Below are positions 23,401-34,387 of a stretch of DNA of 64,000 nucleotides, in pieces (within the stretch, counting starts at the first letter, position 1; each line of letters opens with the position of its first letter). Both the position numbers and the translations under genes were made by a program. Source of the DNA: Filosporella fistucella (lineage: Eukaryota > Ascomycota > Leotiomycetes > Helotiales). The notes below the pieces were generated by a model that had not been told where the DNA came from, searched no databases, and saw only the letters and a list, made by a program, of their open reading frames with translations. The stretch spans positions 1,240,001 through 1,304,000 of the forward strand of contig JAQJZZ010000007.1 of NCBI GenBank assembly GCA_030077755.1. The letters run 5' to 3'.

Positions 23401-24150
23401 CTACATGTTCTGCCAGACATGCCCCATCAAACGGTTGGCAATGTTCTTGACGTAGTGGCCAGTTGCGACGCCTCCATCATTCAGATCGGCACGGTTGACA
23501 GTGCCCGAGTTGTATCCACGGAAAGCTTCATAGTAGTTGCCATATCTCTCAACAAGTTGCTTCAGTCCATCTCCATCCTTTGTCCCGGTCGATCCATCTC
23601 TGACCATCTGCAAGATGCTCCCAGCTGGATCCGAGGCATTGAAAGAGACGCCATTGTGTGATTGCATAAGTCCTGGGTTGGTGACTTCAACAGCGGTCGT
23701 AGCTGCTCTGCAGTTCCCGCCAGTTTCTTGCATGATCATGCAGAGGATGGCGCGAACATCCAAGCCTGATTCTGTCGCAACGGTTTCGATGGCAGACTTG
23801 ATCATGTTGATCTCATCTTCTGAATCGTGATACTTCATCAGTCTGCTGTTGGTCTCCCAGAGGACATCGTAGCGGGCCCATTGGTCTTGAGGAGGAAAGT
23901 TGGCAGCTGGTCCGCAGTACTCGACGAAATCACCACCCCCATTGGTGCCACCTTGACAACCTGGGAGCGTGCCATTGGGAGAAAGAGTCATAACAGGGCC
24001 CGATGATCCGGGAATGTTAATGACCTGGCCAACTTGAAGGGTTTCAGGATGGACGTCTGGGTTGCAGTTTTGAAGATCAGCGAGCGAACAGCCATGAGCC
24101 TGGGCAATGGCGAAGAGATTATCTCCAGAAGCGATAGTGTATTGACCCAT
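23401..24150 (-). CDS. LysM protein with lytic-transglycosylase/lysozyme-like domain, no signal peptide
   Basis: Single-exon gene, 249 aa. The protein begins directly with a LysM module (residues about 3-47: YTIASGDNLFAIAQAHG ... LQVGQVINIPG), a fold that binds chitin or peptidoglycan. After a Gly-rich linker, the C-terminal about 150 residues look like the lysozyme/SLT superfamily. ILCMIMQETGG supplies a candidate catalytic Glu, NPGLMQSHNG matches the GLMQ motif and YEAFRGYNSG the A-x-YN-x-G motif. The likely target is bacterial cell wall. No hydrophobic leader precedes the LysM, and the 200 bp upstream contain no exon I could splice on, so classical secretion is not predicted. The absence of introns contrasts with its neighbours. 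It could be an antibacterial enzyme released unconventionally or upon lysis; a missed 5' exon remains possible. Confidence 0.8.
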   Translation of the reverse strand: MGQYTIASGDNLFAIAQAHGCSLADLQNCNPDVHPETLQVGQVINIPGSSGPVMTLSPNGTLPGCQGGTNGGGDFVEYCGPAANFPPQDQWARYDVLWETNSRLMKYHDSEDEINMIKSAIETVATESGLDVRAILCMIMQETGGNCRAATTAVEVTNPGLMQSHNGVSFNASDPAGSILQMVRDGSTGTKDGDGLKQLVERYGNYYEAFRGYNSGTVNRADLNDGGVATGHYVKNIANRLMGHVWQNM

Positions 24151-25611
24151 AGTGATTATATTATTGCGTATGATAATGGATGCTTGATATGAAGACAGAA
24201 AGAAATGATATGGAAATGGGGTAAAGATGAGATGCTATTGAACGATGGAAGATATGATTTGAAATATGGGATCAATTGATGGAATCGATAATACTTATAC
24301 ATTGATTGGCATCGCATTCGTTCCTCAAAGTAGCCATTGGATCCCACTGGTGTATCTCAAATAGAGCCGCGATGCCTTGGTAGATTTTGGCTTATTGATA
24401 GATTCGAGGCTTTGATGGTGAGATATGAGGTGAGGTGAGGCTAACGTGGCGCAGTATCTCGGGAGAGGAACGTCGGAGCTAAGTCAGGTATCCAAAGACG
24501 GGGGAACGTCGGGACAATTGGACTTTTGGAAATGAACACTTGCTATACTCCTGGACGGAAAAAAAAAACGGTTCAAAAACAATTCAGTGATGTATTGGAA
24601 GGAAGAAGAACTGAGATTGCCTTGTAGGATCCAGCGTTTCGCTTGAGCAGTTGCTGAATCAGCTTCTGACGTTCCCATCTTTGGGTGGACAGCGACAGCC
24701 CAGCCCAGCCTCAATCTCATCCTTTTTGAGCGAGGCATCTTTCGGAAGCAAAGTCAGGCTGACCTCATTCTCAAACTTTCTCATTATCCGGAAATGAGTT
24801 CGCGAAAGCGAGCGATTACAGATGAAAATACCCGGATACCCATCATACCGTCAGCCAGGAGGTCAAAATCATAGATTCCGAAGCATGATTGATGTGGACC
24901 ATTCCTACATTGTCCAATGCTGTCATTTCAATCTTGAGGCAGACCGAAAGGTGGCCTCGGTTTCGAGATAGACCTGTTACCATGAGTTCAGATTCCTACT
25001 TTCAATTATTTGATAGATGAGTTGCACTATAGTATGGAAGTTTCTGTTCGGCACGCTCACGTACTTCAAATATCTCTGCAAAGTCCCGCCTCAGTCGGTA
25101 TAGTCGGATCACTTGATGCGCCAGAGACTCAGCTTCGCAGTATATGGTCACAATTCGCTCAATCCGCAACATGTACTCGTCAAGGTTGACAGAGTCCATG
25201 TCTGATACGTCCACATTTGCAGAATTTTGAGTATTAGTCGAAATGTTGGCACAATTAGCTGGGAAATTTGCTGAGGGTGTTCACCAACAGTCAGCTATCA
25301 GCAAGGCTGATGGCTTAGCGGCAGTCATCTTGTTGCGGAACATTCCTGCCAATGATCATGCAATACATGCCCGTCTGGATAACAAGCGGTGTACGTTTCT
25401 CTTGGCTTGCCTCTGACGTGCCTTTCACAGAGCGCTGGAGATCAGCCTCAGACTCGGCAACGGCTTTTGCTTCTTTTCATCCGGGGTGGCTGCATTTATC
25501 GAACGGCCAGAACCACGCCACTGAGCGGAAGGACATTCACTATAAAACTATGCCAATAGCTGTGAAATCATTTTCACATCGCTTTCGTTTTCTAGATTGG
25601 GAACGCACAAA
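24151..25611. other. Divergent intergenic region (LysM gene / GH5 gene)
   Basis: Contains the promoters of the two flanking genes. Short frames such as the one on the minus strand at 25002-25214 show no motif, and I do not support any as a gene. Confidence 0.5.
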
Positions 25612-27192
25612 ATGGCAGCTCCACCAGCACTCTCAGGTCCCACATCCGATGATATCTGTCGTTACCGCTACCTTCATGGCACAAATCTAGGTACCATCTT
25701 TGTGCTTGAGCGATGGCTCAGTGGGAGCATGTATGTGGACGGTATTGGGGGAGATAGTGAACTAGATGCTGTAAAAGCGTAAGCCGATACCCGTAGATTC
25801 GATGTGAATCACTTTCTTACAGATTGTAGCAATATTTCTAGGATTGGTCTCGCGGAGACCAGATCCAAGTGGGAGAATCATTGGAACACTGCTCTTTCGG
25901 ACAATGACCTCAACTGGCTTACCCAAAATGCTCACTGCAACATGATCCGTCTCCCAATAGGCTGGTTTACTCTCGGCCCTTCGTTCTGTGATAATACACC
26001 CTTCGCAGGCGAACCGGCTCAGGTCTATGTCAATGCATGGTCTGCCGTTAGGAATATTGTCCAGAAATGCTATAACAATGGCATCGGCGTCTTGATCGAC
26101 CTCCATGCTGTCCCTGGGGGAGCAAATCCAGATATCCACTCTGGAACTAGCAGTGGAAAAGCAGATCTTTGGGGCAACGCTGCAAACCTGGCACTTGCCA
26201 CGCGATGCGTCGTTCAAATTGCAAATGAAGCCAACTCTATGGAAGGTGTTGTCGGAATTCAACTCTGCAATGAAGCCACCACAGGGGCTGGCAGCAGAGG
26301 AATGTATGATTGGTACGGTTCAGCGGTCTGGGAGATCAGCCGCGTAAATCCCAATATCCCAGTCTACATCTCCGATGCTTGGGATATTCCCCCCTGTATC
26401 ACATTCACCAAAAATATGAATCCAGCCAAGGCAAATCTCAACCCGGTTATCATAGATACCCACAAATACTACACCTTCTCCGATTTCGATAAGAGCCAAT
26501 CTCCGCAGCAGATCATTGCTCGTCTCCCCACAGAGTTGAAGGAGCTAGATGGTCAGGACGGGAACGTTTTCGACAAAGGAGCTGTTAGTGTGCTCGTTGG
26601 CGAGTACTCATGTGTTCTCGACCCACAGATCTGGTCAAAAGTTTCTGGTGACCAAATTCCCGCTTTGAAAAAGCAGTTTGGTCAATCTCAAAGCCAGAGA
26701 TGGCAGAGCCGCTCTTGTGGATCATCCTTCTGGACTTTCAAGATGGATTGGATGGACGGTGGAGATTGGGGATTCAAGCAGCAGACCAACGATGGCAACA
26801 TCTCTTCACCAGGGTACATGGTCTTGTCCGCCGCCGACGTGAAGGGAAGAGATGGTAGTGCTAGTGGCAAGACAACTAGTCTACATGATGAAGCTTATAA
26901 TGCACATGTGGACTACTGGAATAAGACTGCTCCCGGCGGAAACTTTGAGCATCAACGATATAGTGACGGATGGTATCATGGATGGAGAGATGCCCAATCT
27001 TTCTTCACGGCAAGAGCGAATAATGCTGTGCCCGGTGGTAATGGAGGTGACAAGATTGGGGCCATGGACATCTGGACGAGAAAACGAATGTTGGAGACTG
27101 GAAACGAGAAGGCCAAGACTGGATCAGGTTGGGAGTGGGAACAGGGTTTCAGAAAAGGCGTCAATGATTATTATGGCGCTGTTGGGTTCTGA
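25612..27192 (+). CDS. GH5 glycoside hydrolase, cytosolic exo-beta-1,3-glucanase-like
   Basis: There are two exons, 25612-25778 and 25830-27192 (51-nt intron), giving 509 aa. The N-terminus MAAPPALSGPTSDDICRYRY followed by LHGTNLGTIFVLERWL is typical of the YBR056W-like subgroup of fungal GH5. These proteins lack a signal peptide and are intracellular. GH5 landmarks are MIRLPIGWFTLGP, LIDLHAVPGG, the acid/base Glu in GIQLCNEATTG and the nucleophile Glu in VLVGEYSCVL. The aromatic DTHKYYTF and SFWTFKMDW segments line the active site. It probably acts on beta-glucosides or glucan-derived substrates inside the cell; the exact substrate is unknown for this subgroup. The intron acceptor was chosen because it alone joins SELDAVKA to NISRIGLAETRSKW in frame. 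Confidence 0.9.
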
Positions 27193-27476
27193 TCGAATGC
27201 ACCTATGTGGAATGCATGGCTAGGGTAGATGGCGATTCACTGCTGAAAACCGCCCCACATTCTTACCTCAAAAATCGCACAGAATAAACACGATCCCATG
27301 ATCTGCTTAGGAAATGCTTCAGTGAGCATGTGGAACCTTTATTGCAAAGGTGATTTTCGCCAAGTAGTAAATATGTCTACCTCCTTCGAATTTGACATAT
27401 CAAATGATAACCACTAACATATTAAGATAACTATAAGTGAATGTATTCATGTATGATCTATCTGTCTATCCGATCT

Positions 27477-29119
27477 CTATCTAAGCTTTGCAGAGTCACG
27501 GGCATCTTTCACGATGTTAGATTGAGTCGAGCTTTTGGATGGAAATTAAATACTTACTAAGGAGTGTGTTCAGTGCCTCAATAATCTCGCGTTTCTCTTT
27601 TGGAAGAGCGGCAGCGAGGCCAGCAAGAGGATCAGCTGCATTTTGATCGGGAGATTTTCCATCTGAGGGCTTGGCAGCCCCAGCTCCAGCTCCTAGACTT
27701 TGGTATCAGAATCTGTATGCTCTGACATGAGATTTGGGGCGAACTGGAATGTTGCGATTTGTCGAAGAATGAGACAACTATTTATGAGACATTCTAATGA
27801 TTCAAAGAAAGTATATAGCGACGCTTCTGAAGAATGCAGAAGTTTCAATAATGTTATGAGGTTGCGTAGAAGTGGCGCGTCACATCTGGTTGAGGATGGA
27901 GCGATTATTCTCGGTTGTTCACCAAGATGTGAATATTCCAAACACCCCAAGAGGCAATTATCGGGGTGCCATGTACAACAAGAGATTAAGAATTGGGCTT
28001 TCAAAACTTACCTCCAAGAAGACCCGTGAGTGCGGCGAGAGGGTCGGCTGCTAGACTCTAGCATTAGTGCAATCGCAATCTACTCTGGACATTAATAATT
28101 ACCAGCTTGAGCGTCCGGGTTGGCAGCAGCTGCTGCAGGTTTTGTGGGCTTGGCTGCGCCACCTGCTCCTAGATTCAAAAGTCAGTATTTGAATACAGCC
28201 CTAAGTCCAAATTTGAGTGACTAACCTCCTGCCACTGTATTTGATGGTTTGGCTGCCCCCCCTGCTCCTGATTCATCAAAAGTCAATATTTGAATGCAAA
28301 CTCAGACTCTAAACTTGAGTAACTAACCTGCTGCCGCTGTATTTGATGGCTTGGCTGGTGCCCCTGCCCCTCCTGCTCCTGGTTCATCCAAAGTCAATAT
28401 TTGATTACAATCTCCGAGTCTAGCTTGAGTGACTAACCTCCTGCCACCGTATTTGATGCTCCTTGGTTGATAGTTAGCATCTAACATATCATATCAGAGT
28501 GGTACCACTGTCAACTTACCTCCTGCACCCGCCTTCGAGGTGGGAGCTGCTCCTGCTCCAGGTGGTTTGGCTAATGTTGTCAGCACCTACTTATACTTCC
28601 ACGATAGGGGGAAAATACAGGCTCCTGTAGGTGCGGGCGTAGCTTTGGCTCCACCATTCCCTGCGGCCACAGTTCCAGCTCCAGCTCCAGCTCCTAGTAA
28701 TTGTTAGGAATCAAATATGCCTAGGTAGGTGGAATATAGTATATGGGAAATAGACTGGACTTTACCGGCTTTGGATGTAGCCTTCGGCGCTGCCCCGCTA
28801 CCAGCTGCTACCGTCCCTTTCGCACTTGTCGCACTTCATGTACATTAGTAGGGTTTCATGTGTTAGAGGTAAAGACTTACGCTGCTGCTGCTGGAGCTGC
28901 TGGAGCTGCTGGAGCTGGTGTATCTTCCTCATCTTCGTCATCATCCTCTGCCCGACGATGATAGAATTCTTTTCCAGGTGCAGCCGTTCCCACCTTCATC
29001 ATTCCCAAGGCACCAGCATCTCTTCCTATAACCTCATTTGATGGTATATCAACAGGAATGGCATATGTCGTAGCAACAAAAGCGACCAGCGCATAAGAAA
29101 AGAAGGATTGCCCACGCAT
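27477..29119 (-). CDS. Secreted Ala/Gly/Pro-rich protein encoded by duplicated small exons
   Basis: There are eleven exons: 29119-28881, 28833-28766, 28693-28619, 28570-28520, 28461-28438, 28378-28328, 28267-28226, 28168-28103, 28050-28012, 27692-27558 and 27505-27477. Together they code for 272 aa. The signal peptide is MRGQSFFSYALVAFVATTYA. A dibasic RR before an acidic run (EDDDEDEEDTP) could be a Kex2-type processing site. The middle consists of short repeats such as AGGAAKPSNTVAG, each on its own exon of 24-66 nt with phase 1 at both ends, so exons can be duplicated or skipped without frameshift. The introns between them are also similar to each other. Two ADPLA(A/G)L helices and a charged C-terminus (PKEKREIIEALNTLLNARDS) follow. 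One intron (28011-27693) is about 320 nt, far longer than the rest. Function is unknown; a cell-wall or effector-like role is conceivable. Confidence 0.75.
28214..28450 (-). repeat. Tandem exon-plus-intron repeat units
   Basis: Related units of roughly 100-115 bp recur here. Each contains an exon resembling GAGCAGG...GCAGCCAAGCCATCAAATAC...GGCAGGAG and an intron beginning GTTAGT(T/C)ACTCAA and ending near a CAAATATTGACTTT(T/G)GATGAA motif. At least three copies are recognisable, diverged by point changes and by insertion or loss of GCA/GGA triplets. This is internal tandem duplication within the secreted Ala/Gly/Pro-rich protein gene. Confidence 0.8.
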
Positions 29120-30078
29120 ATTGAATAGTTCAAAAGACTAATATTAAAACTTGTTATTGTGCTGTGAAAATATATGGACGTCTAGCCCAAAAGTGTGACG
29201 AAAAGAAAAACTCAAATGGGCGTACAAGATCCTTATACCTATATACTGTATATGAATAAATCAGACTAGGTCCGGGGAATTCCCCATCCCAAACATTGTC
29301 TACGCCGATCCCACCTTCGCAATGCCCAGGAATATAATAATAGTTGACATCGAGAATTCTTCCGACGTTTCGACATGACAGATGAAATCGGAGTATTGAG
29401 CAAGGCAGACCGTTGTTTGACATTTCGCCAGTAACATCGTACTATTCATAACAAGGCTGCCAAGGTTTGCTACACAGTGTGATTTGAGGCTCCGGCCAAG
29501 AAGATTCCCGAAACAACTCTACTCAAGCAAACGAACTTTGTAGCATACGACCAGAAGTATAGGTGAATTAGAATGTCACCGAGAGTTCGGGAAACAATCA
29601 ATCAGCATTTAAACTTTTGCGTATACAAGGTTGTTGCGTGGGGCGTCTGTGCGGATGATGTGCTGTAACAGCGATCTGTTTAGAGTTACAGCGACGTTTG
29701 TTTCGTGGCACAGATTTTGCCTCATACCGCCGTCATGCACGTGCCTTGCGAGCAATTATATTCTACTAAAATTGATCTTGGGAAGAGCTAGACCGCCAGC
29801 CATGGATGATCTTCATTCATTTTGAAGACCTTGGAACATGATAACTTCATATACAGTGACTGGGCAGAGTCTGGTCCAACGGCCGGAAATTTCTAGGATG
29901 TGATTTGGAAAGAGGATTGTTATCAAGCAGTGAAGTCTCTCGTGTGAAAAATGCAGGATATCTGATCTCATTAAGACGGGTAGCAAATGAGCTCGGGGAA
30001 ATTATTGACATCCGAGTGCTATGCCTGCCTACACTACAGAAAGAACAAACGCTAGCCTTATGAATGTACATATGTGAT
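29120..30078. other. Intergenic region upstream of the Ala/Gly/Pro-rich gene
   Basis: AT-rich, with no recognisable coding region. It should contain the promoter of the gene to the left and the 3' region of sla1. Confidence 0.5.
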
Positions 30079-33000
30079 CTAGAAACCGAATGGATTCTGG
30101 GGAGCTAGATCGAGTTAGAAAAATTAATGCACAAGTCGACGGGAATTGGTGCTTACTAGCTTGCGACAAGTTTGCTCTACGCCCTGTGGCCTGGGGCATA
30201 AGCTTCTTAGTGTCACCCGAAACTCCGAATCTCACTGGTGGCGGTGGACCAGTCTTCTGAGGAACCAACGGTTGCATAGTAGTCTGCTGAGGGATAGGCG
30301 GAACCGGAGGAGGATTGAAGGAGGAATTGAACCCGTTCTGCTGCTGCATACCTGTAGGTGTGGGTTGCAAGGCTGGAGGGAGGAATGAATTGACGCCGGT
30401 AGGCTGAGGAAATTGTTGCTGGGGGAAAGAGCTTTGAAAACCGGTCTGTTGCGCCTGGAGTGGCGAGAATTGTTGTGGGCGTGGATCTGCAAACGGGCTG
30501 GCGCCATTGTTCATAAAGTTTTGCTGCGGCATGCCTGTCTGCATTGGATATTGAAAACCATTCTGCATGCCGGTATTGAACTGATTAAAGCCTTGCTGTG
30601 GTTGATTCATTTGCTGTTGATTCATCTGTGGTGGTTGATTCATCATACCCATATTTTGTTGGGGCCCATTAAAACCAGTGTATTGTTGTTGCATTCTGAT
30701 ATCATTCAAGCTCTGGCCAGGAGGGGCGATTTGAGATTGATAACCGGCAGAAGTTTGCATCCCGGTATTTTGAGCTTGCAGAGGAGGCAAAGCAAACGCA
30801 CTTTGCTGATTTGCTTGAGGCGCAGACAATGGGCGACTTGGAGGAGCGGGTATCATGAGGGAGCTTTGATTTGGGAACTGTTGAGGCGGCGCTGGTCTCT
30901 GGCGAGCAATGTTCATTTGATTGAATTGTGCACCAGTTTGCTGTTGTGGCAAACCAGTTTGTTGCCCTCCAATGCCGGTGAAGAACGATGGTGTCACTCC
31001 TTGAGGCTGTGGGGGTTGAGGATGCTGTTGTGGTGTCTGAACCTGTGGTGCCTGAGGTGGAGTTGGCTGTGCCTTCACGGGTTCTAATGGTTGAGATAAC
31101 AATGACAATTCTTGCATAGATCCAGTCAATGTCGGCTGAGCAGGGGTTGGAGCAGGAGGAGGTGCAGGTTGGGAGGGTTGACTTGAGGCCGTACCCGGTG
31201 TTTGCTTCGAAGGTTTTACATCCCAAGCATCGTCATCAAATCCACTTCTTGCCACATCCTTCTTAGCGGGAGTAGGCATCGATGCGAGGGGGGTAGCAAC
31301 ACCTTCGTGTGTCGACTTTGGCTCTTGCTTGAAGGCATCGGGATCAACAGTGTCATTTGTCTGTACTGCGGGAGCTGGGCGGCCTTTCCGGGTATTATTT
31401 TTCAGGGTACCACCAGGTCCAGAGAATAGTCCTCCTTCTCCTTCAATAACTTCTTCGCCTCCAAAGCTGACTGCTCGTTTTGCACCAGCACGTCCGTACT
31501 TCTTGTCTAAAAATCTCATTACTTTGATAATGTCGCCCTCGCGAAGACCTAGCGTTCGGAGAACAGTAGCATCAATATCAGGTAAGACACTCTCATCCAT
31601 CGAGTCCCTATGAAATGCTTGGGCATATCTTTCACAAAGCCCAACGGCAACATCGCAGGAGAGGAAAAATTGAAACCAATCGTACTCGGGTTTCCCAAGA
31701 GGACGTTCAATGGTTGCTCCTGCCGATGGGATAGGTTGATTGGAGCTATCAGAAGCACGTGATCGATTCTTCTTTATGTCTGACAGCGGCTTGTCCTCGT
31801 CGAGGGAGATCCCGGTTATTCGCTCTACATACTCCAGATCCTCGACAGACATCTTGACGACAGGAACAGCAATCTTGACACCATTCATTTTGTGGAGATT
31901 GATCTTCCCATCTTTCAATGCTAAGAATTGCGCTTCCACGCTGAAAGATTTAGACCGATCAGTCCACGTCCGTACTTTCGTTGGGTCAGGTTCTGGAGAG
32001 TCAGTAAATGCATAACTTGGTATATATAACCTACTTGATTTCGACGACCGTGATTGACTATCGTGTTTCCCGCTTTCATGACGGCTTCTCTGTTGACCAT
32101 TATTGTTACTACTGTCACGCGCCGATAGACTGGATCCCCTTTCGGGCAATCGCACTCCAGGGCCTACCTCTGGACCCTTTGATTCCTGCTGTCTGGCTGC
32201 TCTCAGAGATTCTTTTGCCATCCGTTCCTCTTCCATTCTGTTCTGGTCGACGGTTGATCGGCCAGCATTGATTCCTGAAGAGGCTGCTGGGACTGTGCCG
32301 GTGATTTCAACATAGCTACTCGGAACGACACCCTCCTTGCCATTTCGAAGTCGCCGTACCTGCCACCATTCCTCACTTTTCGTATCATCGATGATAATAA
32401 CTTCGTCCCCAACGGCAACCGTAACTTCGTCATCTCCCTGTGCCATAAAATCATAAAGAACTTGACCCTTCTTTTGCGACTGACCAGAAGCTGCAAAGAT
32501 TACTTCCCGAAGGCCTTCCGCTCGAACGGCACCCGCAAGCTCCCCAAGAGCATCCACAATCTCCAATGCTGTGTCCTTTGCCCCAGCATGAAAGTCAACA
32601 CTTTTACTCGGCCGTACTAATTCTAGGAAGACATGTTTTCCTTCAATCGAGTAATGCGTCATTTTCTCTGCAGTCCACGTTTGCTCCGGGCCATCACGGG
32701 CCTTTTCTGGTGCAATCAAGATAACTCCTGTAGCATTGTTGATCCCTAGTGTTGTTGGCATTTTCTTGCGCTTGCCCATGATCGATACCATCTCATTGAT
32801 ATTGTACATGTGAAATCCACCCGGAGCATGAGATGCAACCTCATCGTCAATGCTTCTATTGAAAGAAGCTCTATTATATGGTGGTGACGCCCTCGGTCCA
32901 GGGGAGGACGGAGATCTTGGACTTTCAGTCTCGACAGGTGGCGGTGGACGAGCCTGAGATACAGGTCGGGCTGGCAAAGATGGAGTAGGTGCATCATCCT

Positions 33001-33744
33001 CATCCGAAGCTTCAGGTGTGAACTGGGGGGGAGCTCGAGATGCTGGGGCTGATGCCTTTCGTTGATTTATGATACCTGCCAAAGCTGCAGCTGGATTGTT
33101 TGCAGGGCTTTGTGGCGAGGGAGGGGAAGGTTCTGGCTCGTCCTCTTCTTCGACTTGCGCTGGTCGTCTTGGGAGATTTGGTGGGGGCGGCTGCGATGGT
33201 TTTGGTTCTGTCTCATCTGCGACTTCAATGTAGTTTGCGGGTGCAAATCCATACTCCCCATCCAGGCCAACTAAAATCCAGTCCGGATCTGATGTATCAA
33301 AAACTTCGAGTGACGCATCTTCAGTAAAAGAGAGCTCCTCGTCCGTCTGTCGGGTATAATCATAAAGCGCGCGAGCATGGTGTGTAGGATGTGCCTATCC
33401 CGGAATTAGCTACTGGTCTTCAAATTTCCTTCTCCAAAGCCAGTTTGTCGTGAGCAGAAACGCAAGACAAGGAGCTTGAGAGCGCATCGTCTGCGAATCA
33501 GGCTAGCACACTCCCATTGTGAGAAAACGTATCACCAACAACGTACCTCTTCGACATAGTTATTGGGTATTAATCCAACCGGTTCGTCGTCATCATCCCC
33601 AGAGGCTTTCTTCTTCGCCTTCCACCAGTCATCCTCGCCGCTCTTCTCTAGCACATAGAGTATGTCTCCCTCACTGATTGCAAGCTCCGATTCGCCTTGC
33701 GGTACATAATCGTAGATCGCTCTGTAGACACCGAGGAAACCCAT
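30079..33744 (-). CDS. sla1: Sla1-type actin cytoskeleton/endocytosis adaptor
   Basis: There are three exons, 33744-33547, 33394-30157 and 30104-30079, giving 1153 aa. Two N-terminal SH3 domains (GVYRAIYDYVPQGESELAIS from residue 5; ARALYDYTRQTDEELSF in exon 2) are followed by a Pro-rich stretch. A third SH3 (GQVLYDFMAQGDDEVTVAVG, near residue 375), the SHD1 domain (TWTDRSKSFSVEAQFLALKD) and the SAM-like SHD2 (YDWFQFFLSCDVAVGLCERY) come next. A long Q/P-rich tail carries repeated QQTG-type motifs. The final 26-nt exon supplies QNPFGF at the extreme C-terminus, an NPF ligand for EH domains; without that splice the motif would be lost. In yeast Sla1 couples NPFxD cargo and clathrin to Las17/WASP and Pan1-End3 at cortical actin patches. 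The domain order and NPF end match the family closely. Confidence 0.95.
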
Positions 33745-34387
33745 TATCAGCTCTTTAACTGGCCACGCCAGACACTCTAGGTGGACGATTCGAGGTAATT
33801 ACGGTCCTGCGAATCGATCTAAGTGTAGCCCATGCAATTTCGGGAGGTCCGTCTAAGCTCGAGACCGCGATTCCGGTGCTATGCAGTTGGTGATTCGCGC
33901 TTAAGGACGAGACTGCGGTCGTGTGTCACTAACAGATGCGCAACTGTATTTTCTGTAGATGTATCGAGGAGCGTGAAGGAGACAACCGGAGCTGTCCTAG
34001 TTGTGGTCGAGCTGGTATTGATTTGCAACAATACTGTATGGGGATGCCTCGATCTGGATTGACGGGCCGCCGCTACAACGTTAGTCGATTTCGCTTCGCG
34101 GCCTCTGGTCAGAGTACTTCTGCAATCGTCACTTTCAGCCTCTTTAATATATTGAGACCCAGGTTTGGTAATTTTCTGTTTATTGTCAAGTGGCATATAC
34201 CAGACGAACATTCACGATAGTGTTACATTCACCATGAATAGATGCCGTGGAGAAAAATGGTGGCTCGTGATATTTTATCATAAAGCATGAATACGACACA
34301 TCAGGCTGACCAGTTATCATGCGTGAGTTGTATCATGAGAGGCTCCAGCAAAGGTTCCCCTGTCAGAATATTTTGGTCCAAGAGCAA
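33745..34387. other. Intergenic region upstream of sla1
   Basis: Lies 5' of sla1 and 3' of the MFS gene. Apparent frames on both strands have no known motif, and I see no gene. Confidence 0.45.

Noticed and set aside
25779..25796. 18-nt intron in the GH5 gene
   Set aside because: Too short to be spliced; the 51-nt intron ending at 25829 also restores the family-typical junction.
27700..28029. 109-aa plus-strand frame
   Set aside because: It lies across the long intron and a small exon of the Ala/Gly/Pro-rich gene on the other strand and has no motif.
30413..31087. 224-aa plus-strand frame rich in Leu, opposite the sla1 tail
   Set aside because: It is the antisense shadow of the Gln/Pro-rich repeats of Sla1; the minus-strand frame has clear domains and splice sites.
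31992..32030. Possible extra intron before the SHD1 domain of Sla1
   Set aside because: The 38-nt candidate would shift the frame into a stop; the open frame is kept.
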